This document shows, piece by piece, positions 55,066 through 63,567 of a stretch of 64,000 nucleotides of DNA (position 1 is the first letter of the stretch; the number at the start of each line of letters is the position of its first letter). Where the stretch lies: NCBI RefSeq assembly GCF_000585375.1, contig NZ_KK073874.1, positions 4,743,251 through 4,807,250 on the forward strand, in the 5' to 3' direction. The stretch is from Cryptosporangium arvum DSM 44712. GTDB lineage: Bacteria; Actinomycetota; Actinomycetes; Mycobacteriales; Cryptosporangiaceae. Position numbers and translations under genes: made by a program. Below the pieces are notes generated by a model. The model was not told the DNA's origin. It saw only the letters and a list, made by a program, of their open reading frames with translations, and did not search any database.

Positions 55066-55740
55066 TCAGAACGTGAAGCACAGGCTGTCGGTGTGCGACG
55101 CGGCCTCGGCGGCGGCCGCGGTCGCGTCGCCGGCGCGGAGGGCGTCGAGGAGCCGGCCGTGGTCCATGTACTCCTCGTCGCGCAGCACCGGGCCGACGTG
55201 CCGGCGCAGCGACTCGCGGATGACGGCGCCGAGGTCGGCGTAGAGCTCACCGAGCACCTCGTTGTGGGCCGCGGCCACCACCGCCAGGTGGAACGCGGAG
55301 TCGGCGGTGACGAACGCGTCGCGGTCACCCGAGGCCCATGCGCGTTCCCGCTCGGCCAGCAGCGCGTCGAGTTTGCGCAGGTCCTCGTCGGTGCGGCGGG
55401 TGGCGGCCAGGCCCGCGGCGGTGGCTTCGAGCGCACCGCGCAGCTCCGTCACGTCGCGCTGGGGTGCGCGTTCGAAGCGGCGGCGCATCACCCCGGCCAG
55501 TTCGCTGGTGGCCACGACGTACGTGCCGGAGCCCTGCCGGATGTCCAGCAGCCCGTTGTGCGCGAGCGCCCGGACGGCTTCGCGCACGGTGTTGCGGGCG
55601 ACGCCGAGCTGGGTGACGAGTTCGGGTTCGGTGGGGATGCGTGACCCCACCGGCCAGGCCCCGGAGGTGATCTGCGCGCGGAGGGTCGCGATCACCTGGT
55701 CGGACAGCGAAGTGGGCCGAGACACAGGCGCCATATTCAT
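55066..55740 (-). CDS. GntR-family regulator, FCD type
   Basis: A 224-aa regulator: winged helix SLSDQVIATLRAQITSGAWP, LVTQLGVARNTVREAVRALA and the wing GLLDIRQGSGTYVV, then an FCD domain. Its stop codon directly abuts the convergent oxidoreductase gene. Divergent from the MFS gene with a palindrome exactly between the two start codons, which it probably uses to repress both. ATG 55734 is an alternative start. Confidence 0.9.
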   Translation of the reverse strand: MNMAPVSRPTSLSDQVIATLRAQITSGAWPVGSRIPTEPELVTQLGVARNTVREAVRALAHNGLLDIRQGSGTYVVATSELAGVMRRRFERAPQRDVTELRGALEATAAGLAATRRTDEDLRKLDALLAERERAWASGDRDAFVTADSAFHLAVVAAAHNEVLGELYADLGAVIRESLRRHVGPVLRDEEYMDHGRLLDALRAGDATAAAAEAASHTDSLCFTF

Positions 55741-55759
55741 CCCATGATTCTATGATGGG
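55741..55759. promoter_or_regulatory. GntR operator candidate
   Basis: CCCATGATTCTATGATGGG: outer arms CCCAT/ATGGG are perfect and the inner AT steps are symmetric. It occupies the gap between divergent GntR and MFS starts. Binding would block both genes. Confidence 0.65.
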
Positions 55760-55762
55760 ATT

Positions 55763-57046
55763 GTGTCATCCACTGTTCTGACGCGTAACACGCCCAAGTC
55801 AGGCCCGGCCACGCCGTGGCTGGCGATGACCGCTCTCGTTCTCGTCGCGCTGAACCTGCGCCCGGCCGTCACGAGCCTCGGCCCGGTCCTCGAGGAGGTC
55901 CGGGCCGACCTCGGGATGAGCGCCGGCCTGGCCGGGCTGCTCACCTCGGTGCCCGCGGTGTGTTTCGCGGTGGTCGGCGTGACCGCTCCCGCGCTGGCCC
56001 GCCGGTTCGGGTCCGACGCGGTGATCCTCGCCGGCATCGTCGCGCTCACCGCCGGGCTGGCGATCCGGCCGCTGATCGGTGGGGTGCCGGAGTTCCTGGC
56101 CCTCTCGGCGCTGGCGCTGGCCGGGATCGCGCTCGTCAACGTGCTGCTGCCGGTCGTGGTCAAGCAGCGGTTCGGGACTCGCGTCGGCGCGATGACCGGC
56201 GTCTACTCCACCGCGCTGAACGTCGGCGCGACCACCGCGGCCGCGGCGACGGTACCGGTCGCGTCGGTCTTCGGCGACAGCTGGCGCTTCGGCCTCGGCG
56301 TCTGGGCCGCGGTCGCCGCCCTCGCGCTCCTGCCCTGGGTGTTCCTGCTCCGCCGCCCCGCCGTGACGTCTCCCGCCGTGTCGTCTCCCGCCGTGTCGTC
56401 TCCCGCCGTGTCGTCTCCCGCCGTGAGCTCCCCGGCCGGAGCCACGCCCGGTGCCGACGCTGTCGAGGCTCCCGTCGTGAAGCGGATGAGTTCCAGCACC
56501 ACCGCCTGGGCGCTCGCGACCTACTTCGGGCTGCAGGCCACCGCGGCGTACGTGATCATGGGCTGGCTCCCGCAGATGTTCCGCGACGCCGGCCTCTCGG
56601 CCCAGACCGCCGGCCTGCTGTTCGCCGTCACGTCGCTGCTCGGCGTGCCGCTCTCCTACGGGCTCGGCGCGCTCGCCGGGCGGCTACGCAGCCAGAGCGT
56701 CCTCGCGGTGGTGCTCGCCGGGTTCGGCCTGGCCGGCTACACCGGGCTGTTCCTCGCGCCGGCCGGTGCGCCCTGGGTGTGGGCGGTGCTGCTGGGCGTG
56801 GCCAACTGCGCGTTCCCGCTGGCGCTGACGATGATCGGGCTGCGCGGCGGCAACGCCGGGTCGGTGGTGCGGCTCTCGGCGTTCGCCCAGAGCGCCGGCT
56901 ACCTGCTGTCGATCCCCGGCCCGGTCATCGTCGGTGTCCTCTACGACCACACCGGCGGCTGGCGCACCCCGCTGGTGTTCCTCGCCGTCCTGATGAGCGC
57001 CCAGCTGGTCGCCGGCCACGTAGCGGGCCGCAACCGACCGCTCTGA
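55763..57046 (+). CDS. MFS transporter, CynX/NimT type
   Basis: A 427-aa major-facilitator protein: ALVLVALNLRPAVTSLGPVL, the opening motif of the cyanate/2-nitroimidazole (CynX/NimT) family, and RFGTRVGAMTGVYSTALNVG, with about 12 helices. The central cytoplasmic loop carries five PAV(S/T)S-type pentapeptides from a 15-bp tandem repeat. Start GTG 55763. Probably repressed by the divergent GntR protein; substrate unknown. The 60 bp after its stop contain no gene. Confidence 0.9.
   Translation: MSSTVLTRNTPKSGPATPWLAMTALVLVALNLRPAVTSLGPVLEEVRADLGMSAGLAGLLTSVPAVCFAVVGVTAPALARRFGSDAVILAGIVALTAGLAIRPLIGGVPEFLALSALALAGIALVNVLLPVVVKQRFGTRVGAMTGVYSTALNVGATTAAAATVPVASVFGDSWRFGLGVWAAVAALALLPWVFLLRRPAVTSPAVSSPAVSSPAVSSPAVSSPAGATPGADAVEAPVVKRMSSSTTAWALATYFGLQATAAYVIMGWLPQMFRDAGLSAQTAGLLFAVTSLLGVPLSYGLGALAGRLRSQSVLAVVLAGFGLAGYTGLFLAPAGAPWVWAVLLGVANCAFPLALTMIGLRGGNAGSVVRLSAFAQSAGYLLSIPGPVIVGVLYDHTGGWRTPLVFLAVLMSAQLVAGHVAGRNRPL
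56356..56430 (+). repeat. 15-bp tandem repeat inside the MFS gene
   Basis: Five contiguous copies of TCCCGCCGTGTCGTC, the outer two imperfect, encode repeated PAVSS in the central cytoplasmic loop. Three inner copies are identical, so the expansion is recent. It keeps the reading frame. Confidence 0.92.
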
Positions 57047-57105
57047 CCTGCGAAAACGTCCTCAGATCGCGGTAGCGGCCAGAAATCGACCCGACGGTAC
57101 CCCGG

Positions 57106-57972
57106 TCATGCCTCACCGGGGGCCACCAGACCGGTTTCGTAGGCCACGACCACCGCCTGCACCCGATCACGCAGTTGCAGCTTGCCGAGGATGCGTGCCA
57201 CGTGGGTCTTCACCGTCGCCTCCGACAGGTGCAGCTCCGCGGCGAGCTCGGCGTTGCTCATTCCGCGGGCGAGCATCCGCAGCACCTCCCGCTCCCGCGG
57301 CGTCAGCGTCGCCAGGTCCCGGTGGACGGTCGCGGTCCCCTCGTCGCGGCGCGCGAACCGCTCCACCAGCCGCCGGGTGATCTGCGGCGCGAGCAACGCG
57401 TCCCCGGAGCGCACCAGCCGCACCGCCGCGGTCAGCTGCTCCGGCGTCACGTCCTTGAGCAGGAACCCGCTCGCGCCCGCCGACAGCGCCGCGTACACGT
57501 ACTGGTCGAGGTCGAACGTCGTCAGCATGAGCACCCGCGGCCCCGACCACGCATCGGATCCGCTCCAAGCCCCGGCCCCGGTCCGGGACTCGGCCGCGGA
57601 TCGGGACTCGCCCCCGGATCCCAACGTGGCCCCGGATCCTGGCGCGCCTCCGGATCCTGGCGCGGCTCCAGATCCTGGCGCGGCTCCGGAGCCCGGCACG
57701 GTCCTGGAGCCCGGCACGGTCCCGGATCCCGGCACGGCTCCGGGCGCGGAGTCGGCGAGGATGCGGCGGGTCGCCTCCAGGCCGTCCAGCTCGGGCATCC
57801 GGATGTCCATCAGCACCACGTCGGGACGGGTGCGGCGCACCGCGTCGACGGCTTCGGCGCCGTTGGTGGCCTCGGCGACCACATCGATACCGTCGGCGGA
57901 GAGGATCAGCCGGAACCCCGTGCGCACCAGCGCCTGATCGTCGGCCACCACCACCCGCACCGGCTCGCTCAC
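57106..57972 (-). CDS. NarL/LuxR response regulator with a repeat insertion in the receiver
   Basis: A 288-aa regulator. Receiver: VVVADDQALVRTGF, phosphoacceptor Asp56 in VVLMDIRMPELDGLEATRR, switch Thr in VLMLTTFDLDQYVYAA, and Lys173 in SGFLLKDVTPEQL. Between the third helix and fourth strand (about residues 78-143) sits a Gly/Ser/Pro-rich insert of repeated PGSG(A/T)x hexapeptides. The LuxR HTH is normal: LTPREREVLRMLARGMSNAE, HLSEATVKTHVARILGKLQL. It overlaps the histidine kinase gene by ATGA and is its partner. Confidence 0.92.
   Translation of the reverse strand: MSEPVRVVVADDQALVRTGFRLILSADGIDVVAEATNGAEAVDAVRRTRPDVVLMDIRMPELDGLEATRRILADSAPGAVPGSGTVPGSRTVPGSGAAPGSGAAPGSGGAPGSGATLGSGGESRSAAESRTGAGAWSGSDAWSGPRVLMLTTFDLDQYVYAALSAGASGFLLKDVTPEQLTAAVRLVRSGDALLAPQITRRLVERFARRDEGTATVHRDLATLTPREREVLRMLARGMSNAELAAELHLSEATVKTHVARILGKLQLRDRVQAVVVAYETGLVAPGEA
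57544..57741 (-). repeat. 18-bp repeats inserted in the receiver domain
   Basis: About six to seven units of an 18-bp repeat coding for PGSG plus two residues, followed by a Ser/Ala/Gly-rich stretch, within the response-regulator gene. Typical receivers have only a short loop at this point, so about 66 residues are extra. Confidence 0.85.
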
Positions 57973-59456
57973 CGCGCCTCCACCGCAGCGCCCGCGCCGG
58001 ACCCGCCGCGGTCCGGACTGCCGCCGCCCGTACCGCCCGCGCCCGTACCGCCCGCGCCCGGACTGCCGCGGCCCGGGCCGTCGGCGGAAGCAACGGCGGC
58101 AGGAGCCGCGGCGGTCAGCGGGATGATCGCCTCCACCCGGTACCCCCCACGCAGACGAGGCCCCGCGGTCAGCGTCCCGGAGTACAGCGCGAGCCGTTCA
58201 CGCAGGCCGATCAGCCCTTTCCCGCTCCCCGGATCGGCCGTCGCCGGCCGGCGGCCACCGGTGTCGGTGACCTCGATCCACAATCGATCCGTGCCGTAGT
58301 CCACGCGGACGATAGCCGACGCCCCCTCGGCGTGTTTCACCGCGTTCGTCAACGCCTCCTGCGCCACCCGGTACCCGGCCAGGTCCACCCCGTCGGGCAG
58401 TGACCGGCCCCGGTCGCCGGTGACGATCAGCTCCACCGGCAGCCCGGCGTCGCGCACCCGCCCGACCAGGGCCTCCAGTTGATCCATGCCCGGTTGCGGC
58501 GCGAGCTCCAGTGCCTCATCGTCCATCGTCAGCAACCCCATCACGTGACGCAGCTCGGTCATCGCGGCGCGGCCGCTGGCCTCGACCGCCAGCAGCGCCT
58601 CACGGGCGTCGCCGGGGGAGACCTCCAGGACCTTGCGGGCCGCCCCGGCCTGGATCACCATCACGCTCACGTTGTGGGTGACCACGTCGTGCAGCTCCCG
58701 GGCGATGCGTGAGCGTTCCTGCTCGGCGGCGCGGCGCACCTCCCGTTCCAGCTCGGCGGCGCGTTCCCCCTCGGCGTCGGCGCGGGCCCGCCAGCTGCGC
58801 AACCCGTACGCGGCGATCCCGAGCGGCACCAGGATCAGGAACGGCACGGCCTGCTCGGGCACGGACGTGATCGTCTCGCCCAACGCGGGGCGGGCCGCGC
58901 CCTGCTGCAGCTCACCGAAGAGCAGCGCCGCGACCGGCAGGCTCGCCAGCGCCGGCAACCGGTACGGGCTGTACACCGCGGCGCTGTACGCGGCGACGAC
59001 CCCGACGAAGAACGACAGCCGCAGGGTCTGCCGGTCGTCGTCGCCGATGAACGCGGCGGTGGCCAGCACCACCCACAGCACCGACAGCGGGTACCGGCGG
59101 CGGAAGATCAGCGGCGCCGCGATGAACACCAGCAGCAACGCGCCCGACGCCCACTCCAGCCCCGACTGGTGGTCGACGGCTTCGGCCCCCGGCGGGAACG
59201 GCACCATCGGCCGCGCCGGCCGGGCGACTCCACCGGGGTCCGGCCCACCGGGGCCGGGGTCGCCCGGCTCCGGCGGGATGAACCGGGCGTCGTCGGCGTG
59301 GTCGTAGCTGATGATCGCGATCAACGCCAGCGCCGCGGCCAGACCGAGGTCGAACAGCCAGTTGCGGCGGGTCAGGGCCGCGGTCGGCCCGGACCGGCTC
59401 AGCACCAGGCCCGGCAGGGCGCGCACGGCCCGGCCCACTTCGCGGCGAACGTTCAC
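57969..59456 (-). CDS. Sensor histidine kinase (HisKA_3, DesK/NarX-like)
   Basis: A 495-aa membrane sensor. About five to six N-terminal helices (for example LFDLGLAAALALIAIISY, GALLLVFIAAPLIF, LSVLWVVLATAAFIG), a Pro/Gly-rich extracellular loop, the dimerisation domain ERSRIARELHDVVTHNVSVM with His256, and an ATPase domain ending GKGLIGLRERLALYSGTLTA. The C-terminus has a Gly/Ala-rich tail. Coupled to the response regulator. Divergent from an ABC exporter operon, which it likely controls, as is common for this type. Confidence 0.92.
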   Translation of the reverse strand: MNVRREVGRAVRALPGLVLSRSGPTAALTRRNWLFDLGLAAALALIAIISYDHADDARFIPPEPGDPGPGGPDPGGVARPARPMVPFPPGAEAVDHQSGLEWASGALLLVFIAAPLIFRRRYPLSVLWVVLATAAFIGDDDRQTLRLSFFVGVVAAYSAAVYSPYRLPALASLPVAALLFGELQQGAARPALGETITSVPEQAVPFLILVPLGIAAYGLRSWRARADAEGERAAELEREVRRAAEQERSRIARELHDVVTHNVSVMVIQAGAARKVLEVSPGDAREALLAVEASGRAAMTELRHVMGLLTMDDEALELAPQPGMDQLEALVGRVRDAGLPVELIVTGDRGRSLPDGVDLAGYRVAQEALTNAVKHAEGASAIVRVDYGTDRLWIEVTDTGGRRPATADPGSGKGLIGLRERLALYSGTLTAGPRLRGGYRVEAIIPLTAAAPAAVASADGPGRGSPGAGGTGAGGTGGGSPDRGGSGAGAAVEAR

Positions 59457-59630
59457 CGGCTCATTCTCCGCCGCCCGGAGGCGCCGGGACGTCCGTCCAC
59501 AGGATCAACCGGAGCCCGGCCCGGACTACCTCTCGAGGATGACACCCGCCGGCGTGATCCTCCCGGACGAGAAGAAAGCCGCAGCGCGGGCGACGCGTGC
59601 CCGGGGGCAGCGCCCCTACCTTCCTGGGCC

Positions 59631-60329
59631 ATGACCGCTGAGACCCTCATCGAACTGCAGCACGTCACCCGCCGCTACGACAGCGGCCCACCCGCCCTGG
59701 ACGACGTGTCGCTCACCGTCCACACCGGCGAAGCCGTCGCGATCCTCGGCCCCTCCGGCTCCGGCAAGTCCACGCTGCTCAACCTCATCGCCGGGCTCGA
59801 CAAACCCAGCGACGGCACCGTCACGGTCGGCGGCACCCGCGTCGACACGCTCAGCGAAGCCGCCTCCGCGCGCTACCGGCGGGCCCGGATCGGGCTGGTC
59901 TTCCAGTTCTTCAACCTGCTCGACGACCTGACCGTGTTCGACAACGTGGTGCTGCCCGCGCAGCTGGCCGGCAACGCGCGCGCCGAGACGACCCGCCGCG
60001 CCACCGAGCTGCTCACCTCGCTCGGCATCGCCCGGCACGCCCGCGCCTACCCCGGCCGGTTGTCCGGCGGCGAGCGGCAGCGCGTCGCGGTGGCGCGGTC
60101 GCTGATGAACCGGCCCGCGCTGCTGCTCGCCGACGAACCCACCGGCGCGCTGGACACCGCGTCCGGCACCGAGGTGCGCCGGCTGCTGACCGACCTGCAC
60201 GCCGACGGGCAGACGATCGTGCTGGTCACCCACGACCGGACCCTCGCCGCCGAGTGCGCCACCCGCACGATCGAGGTCGTCGACGGGCGGATCGCCACCG
60301 ACACGGCCGTGAACGCGGCCCTCCGATGA
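59631..60329 (+). CDS. ABC exporter ATPase (MacB/LolD type)
   Basis: A 232-aa ATPase: Walker A GPSGSGKST (40-48), FQFFNLLDDLTVFDNV with the Q loop, signature LSGGERQRVAVARSLM, Walker B LLLADEPTGALDT and H loop VLVTHDRTLAAECATR. This is the FtsE/LolD/MacB class that pairs with FtsX-like permeases. The ATG at 59631 is used although the frame is open upstream. ATGA coupling to the permease. Confidence 0.95.
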   Translation: MTAETLIELQHVTRRYDSGPPALDDVSLTVHTGEAVAILGPSGSGKSTLLNLIAGLDKPSDGTVTVGGTRVDTLSEAASARYRRARIGLVFQFFNLLDDLTVFDNVVLPAQLAGNARAETTRRATELLTSLGIARHARAYPGRLSGGERQRVAVARSLMNRPALLLADEPTGALDTASGTEVRRLLTDLHADGQTIVLVTHDRTLAAECATRTIEVVDGRIATDTAVNAALR

Positions 60330-62683
60330 GCGCCCTGAGCAAGGTCGTGCGCTCCGGGGTGCAGCGCCGCTGGGTGCAGACCGTCGTGATCACGCTCGCC
60401 ACCGCGGCCGCCGTGACCGCCGGGCTGCTCGGCGTCGGACTGCTGGTCGCGTCCAACGCGCCGTTCGACCACGCGTTCAGCGCCCAGCACGGCGCGCACC
60501 TGACCGTGCTCACCGACCCGGCGAAAGCCACCGCCGCGCAACTGGCCGCGACGAAGGACACCGGCGGGATCGCCGAGGCGACCGGCCCGTTCCCCGTCGG
60601 GCAGGTCATGATGTTCCCGCCGATGCCGGCGCCACCGGGCGCGCCGCCGGGCACCGAGGAGATCCCCGAGAACGCACGCGGCCCCGTCCTCCGCGTCGCC
60701 GCGCGCACCGCGGCAGGCGCCGGCGTCGACCAGGTCACGATCCTCGAAGGCCGGTGGGCGTCGAAGCCCGGCGAGATCGTGCTCGGCCGCGGCAGCGGTT
60801 TCCGGGCGCCGCTCGGCACCAGCCTGACGATGGGTCAGGGCAGCGCGCGCACCGACGTCACGATCGTCGGGTTCGCCCGTTCGGTCAGCGACACCGCGGA
60901 CGCCTGGACCACCACCGCCGGGCTCACCGCCCTGAAACCACCGTCGATCAGCTACCAGATGCTGTACCGGCTCGACGACCCCGACGCGGTGACCGCCGCC
61001 CGCGACGCCGTCACCGCCGCGCTGCCCGGCGGCGCCGTGGCCACCACCCAGAACTGGATCGCCGTCAAGAAGCAAGCCAACACCCAGACGTCGCTGTTCG
61101 TGCCGTTCCTGCTCGGGTTCGGCGGGCTGAGCCTGCTGCTGTCCGTGCTCGTCGTCGGCACCGTGATCGCCGGCGCCGTCGGCTCCACGACCCGCCGCAT
61201 CGGCATCCTCAAGGGACTCGGGTTCACCCCCGCCCAGGTGGTCCGCGCGTACGTGGCGCAGGCCCTCGTCCCGGCGACGATCGGTGCCGCGCTGGGCCTG
61301 GTCGCCGGGAACCTGATCGCGGTGCCGCTGCTCGCCGACGCCGAAGACCTGTACGGCACGGTGTCGCTGACGATCGCCCCGTGGGTGGACGTCGCCGTGC
61401 TGCTGGGCGTGTTGCTGATCGTGACCGTCACCGCGGGCGCGGCCGCGGGGCGCGCCGGGCGGCTCAACGCGGTCGACGCGCTCGCCGTCGGACGTACCCC
61501 GGCCGCACGCCGGGGGCAGTACGCGGCGCGGGTCGCGGCCCGGCTGCCGCTGCCGCGGCCGGTGTCGCTGGGGCTGGCGCGGCCGTTCAGCGCCCCGGCC
61601 CGCGCGGCCGCGATGGTCGTCGCGATCGCGTTCGGCGCCGCCGCGGTGACGCTCGCGTCCGGGCTGGCCGCCTCGCTCGCCCGGATCCAGGTCGCGGCCG
61701 ACCACTCCGGCGCCGACGTGGTCATCGACGCGTTCCGCGAGGTCGACGGCGGGCCTCCCGAGCCGACGACCGTGGACGTGGACCCGGCGAAGGTCACCGC
61801 CGCGCTCGACGCCCAGCCGGGCACCGCGCACTGGATGGGCGTCGCCGAGTCCGACGCGGTCGTGCCCGGCATCAGCGGCAGCACCACGCTGATGCAGTAC
61901 ACCGCCGACCCCGGGTGGGCCGGGTACGAACTGGTCTCCGGACGCTGGTTCACCCGCCCCGGCGAGGCCGTCGTCCCCACCGAGCTGCTGACCGCCACCG
62001 ACCGCGAACTGGGCGACACCGTCGCGGTCACCACCGACGGGAAGACCACGACGCTGACGATCGTCGGGGAGGTGTTCGACCCCGGCGACAACGACGGGCT
62101 GCTGCTGACGCAGGCCGGCGCCGGGGTCCGTCCGGACCTGTGGCAACTGGCGGTCACCGACGGCACCGACCTCGACGCGTACCGGACGTCGCTGCAGGCC
62201 GCCCTGGACCCGCTCGGGCTCACCGCCCACCTCGAGGGCGGTGGAGGCGCCGACGAACTCGTCGTGGTCATCGACGCGCTGGCCGGGCTGCTGACGCTGA
62301 TGCTGGTCACCGTGGCCGGGCTCGGTGTGCTCAACAGCGTCGTGCTCGACGTCCGCGACCGGGTCCACGACATCGGCATCCACAAGGCCCTCGGGATGAC
62401 ACCCCGGCAGACGGTGCTCTCGGTGCTCTCGTCGGTCGCGCTGATCGGCCTGCTCGGTGGGGTGATCGGGGTGCCGGCCGGGGTGTGGCTGCACGGGATC
62501 CTGCTGCCGGCGATGGGGCACGGCGCGGGCGTGGAGTTGCCGCGGGTGGTGCTGACGGTGTTCGGTCCGGTGCAGCTGATCGCGATCGCGCTCGGCGGGC
62601 TCGTGCTGGCCGGCGTCGGCGCGCTGCTGCCGGCCGGGTGGGCCGCGAAGACCCGCACGGCGACGGCGCTGCGCACCGAGTAG
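60326..62683 (+). CDS. FtsX-like ABC permease
   Basis: A 785-aa permease with the double-FtsX layout: N-terminal helix (TVVITLATAAAVTAGLLGVG), a large extracytoplasmic MacB-type domain, three helices (LSLLLSVLVVGTVIAGAVGS etc.), a linker helix near 450, a second extracytoplasmic domain, and three C-terminal helices (LLTLMLVTVAGLGVLNSVVL, VLSSVALIGLLGGVIGVPAG, ALGGLVLAGVGALLPAGW). Acts with the preceding ATPase, probably in lipid, peptide or antibiotic export. Likely controlled by the divergent two-component system. Confidence 0.94.
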   Translation: MSALSKVVRSGVQRRWVQTVVITLATAAAVTAGLLGVGLLVASNAPFDHAFSAQHGAHLTVLTDPAKATAAQLAATKDTGGIAEATGPFPVGQVMMFPPMPAPPGAPPGTEEIPENARGPVLRVAARTAAGAGVDQVTILEGRWASKPGEIVLGRGSGFRAPLGTSLTMGQGSARTDVTIVGFARSVSDTADAWTTTAGLTALKPPSISYQMLYRLDDPDAVTAARDAVTAALPGGAVATTQNWIAVKKQANTQTSLFVPFLLGFGGLSLLLSVLVVGTVIAGAVGSTTRRIGILKGLGFTPAQVVRAYVAQALVPATIGAALGLVAGNLIAVPLLADAEDLYGTVSLTIAPWVDVAVLLGVLLIVTVTAGAAAGRAGRLNAVDALAVGRTPAARRGQYAARVAARLPLPRPVSLGLARPFSAPARAAAMVVAIAFGAAAVTLASGLAASLARIQVAADHSGADVVIDAFREVDGGPPEPTTVDVDPAKVTAALDAQPGTAHWMGVAESDAVVPGISGSTTLMQYTADPGWAGYELVSGRWFTRPGEAVVPTELLTATDRELGDTVAVTTDGKTTTLTIVGEVFDPGDNDGLLLTQAGAGVRPDLWQLAVTDGTDLDAYRTSLQAALDPLGLTAHLEGGGGADELVVVIDALAGLLTLMLVTVAGLGVLNSVVLDVRDRVHDIGIHKALGMTPRQTVLSVLSSVALIGLLGGVIGVPAGVWLHGILLPAMGHGAGVELPRVVLTVFGPVQLIAIALGGLVLAGVGALLPAGWAAKTRTATALRTE

Positions 62684-62753
62684 CCGAACGGCTGGCGGTC
62701 GGCCGGGCAAGCATGGCAGCCGCCCGGCGCCGTCGGCCGGTTACGCTCCGGCG

Positions 62754-63563
62754 GTGACCGACCCGCTGATCACCGACCCGCTGATCACCGACCCCGACCC
62801 GGCGCTGCGCCCGCCGGCGGTGACGCAGGTGTTCACCGTGCCCAGCGCCGGGCTGGACCTGCTCGGGGTGCTGCACCGCCCGGCCGGGCCGGGCCCGCAC
62901 CCGGCCGTGGCCGTCCTGCACGGCTTCCCCGGCAACGAACGCAACTTCGACCTGGCGCACGCGCTGCGCCGCGCCGGGTACGCGTCGCTGGTGTTCCACT
63001 ACCGCGGCGCGTGGGGCAGCCCGGGCACGTTCTCCTGGGCGCACGTCCAGCAGGACGCGGCCGCCGCGGTGGTGGCGCTGCGCGCCGACCCGGGCCTCGA
63101 CCCGGACCGGATCGCGCTGGTCGGGCACAGCATGGGTGGTTTCACCGCGTTGCGCGCCGCGGCCGCCGACCCGGGCGTGCGTGCCGTGGCGTCGATCGCC
63201 GGGTTCGACTTCGGTGCCGCCGCCGCGGACGTCCGCGCCGATCCGGCGGTGTACGCGGCGTACGTCGACGGGTTCGCCGGGGACATCGCCCCACTGGCCG
63301 GCACCGGTTCCGCGGCGCTGGTCGCGGAGATGGCGACGATCGGGGACCGTCTCACCGCCCTCGCGCCCGCGCTGGCCGGCCGCCCGGTGCTGCTCGTCGC
63401 CGGTGACCGCGACACCACCGCCCCACCCGCGGTGCACCACGAACCGCTGCTCGCCGCGCTCCCGCACGCGACGCACCGCGAGTGGCCCACCGACCACGCG
63501 TTCTCCGACCACCGCGTCGCGCTGGCCCGCGCCGTCGTCGAGTTCCTCGACGCGTCGCTCTGA
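62754..63563 (+). CDS. Alpha/beta hydrolase (dienelactone hydrolase/BAAT-like)
   Basis: A 269-aa hydrolase: VAVLHGFPGNERNFDLAHAL, LVFHYRGAWGSPGTFSW, nucleophile elbow IALVGHSMGGFTALR, Asp in LLVAGDRDTTAPP and His in WPTDHAFSDHR, so the catalytic triad is complete. No signal peptide. The N-terminus carries a duplicated ITDPL unit from a 15-bp direct repeat (MTDPLITDPLITDPD). GTG 62754 start; the duplication makes GTG the first of the in-frame choices. Substrate unknown. Confidence 0.9.
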   Translation: MTDPLITDPLITDPDPALRPPAVTQVFTVPSAGLDLLGVLHRPAGPGPHPAVAVLHGFPGNERNFDLAHALRRAGYASLVFHYRGAWGSPGTFSWAHVQQDAAAAVVALRADPGLDPDRIALVGHSMGGFTALRAAAADPGVRAVASIAGFDFGAAAADVRADPAVYAAYVDGFAGDIAPLAGTGSAALVAEMATIGDRLTALAPALAGRPVLLVAGDRDTTAPPAVHHEPLLAALPHATHREWPTDHAFSDHRVALARAVVEFLDASL

Positions 63564-63567
63564 TCCG

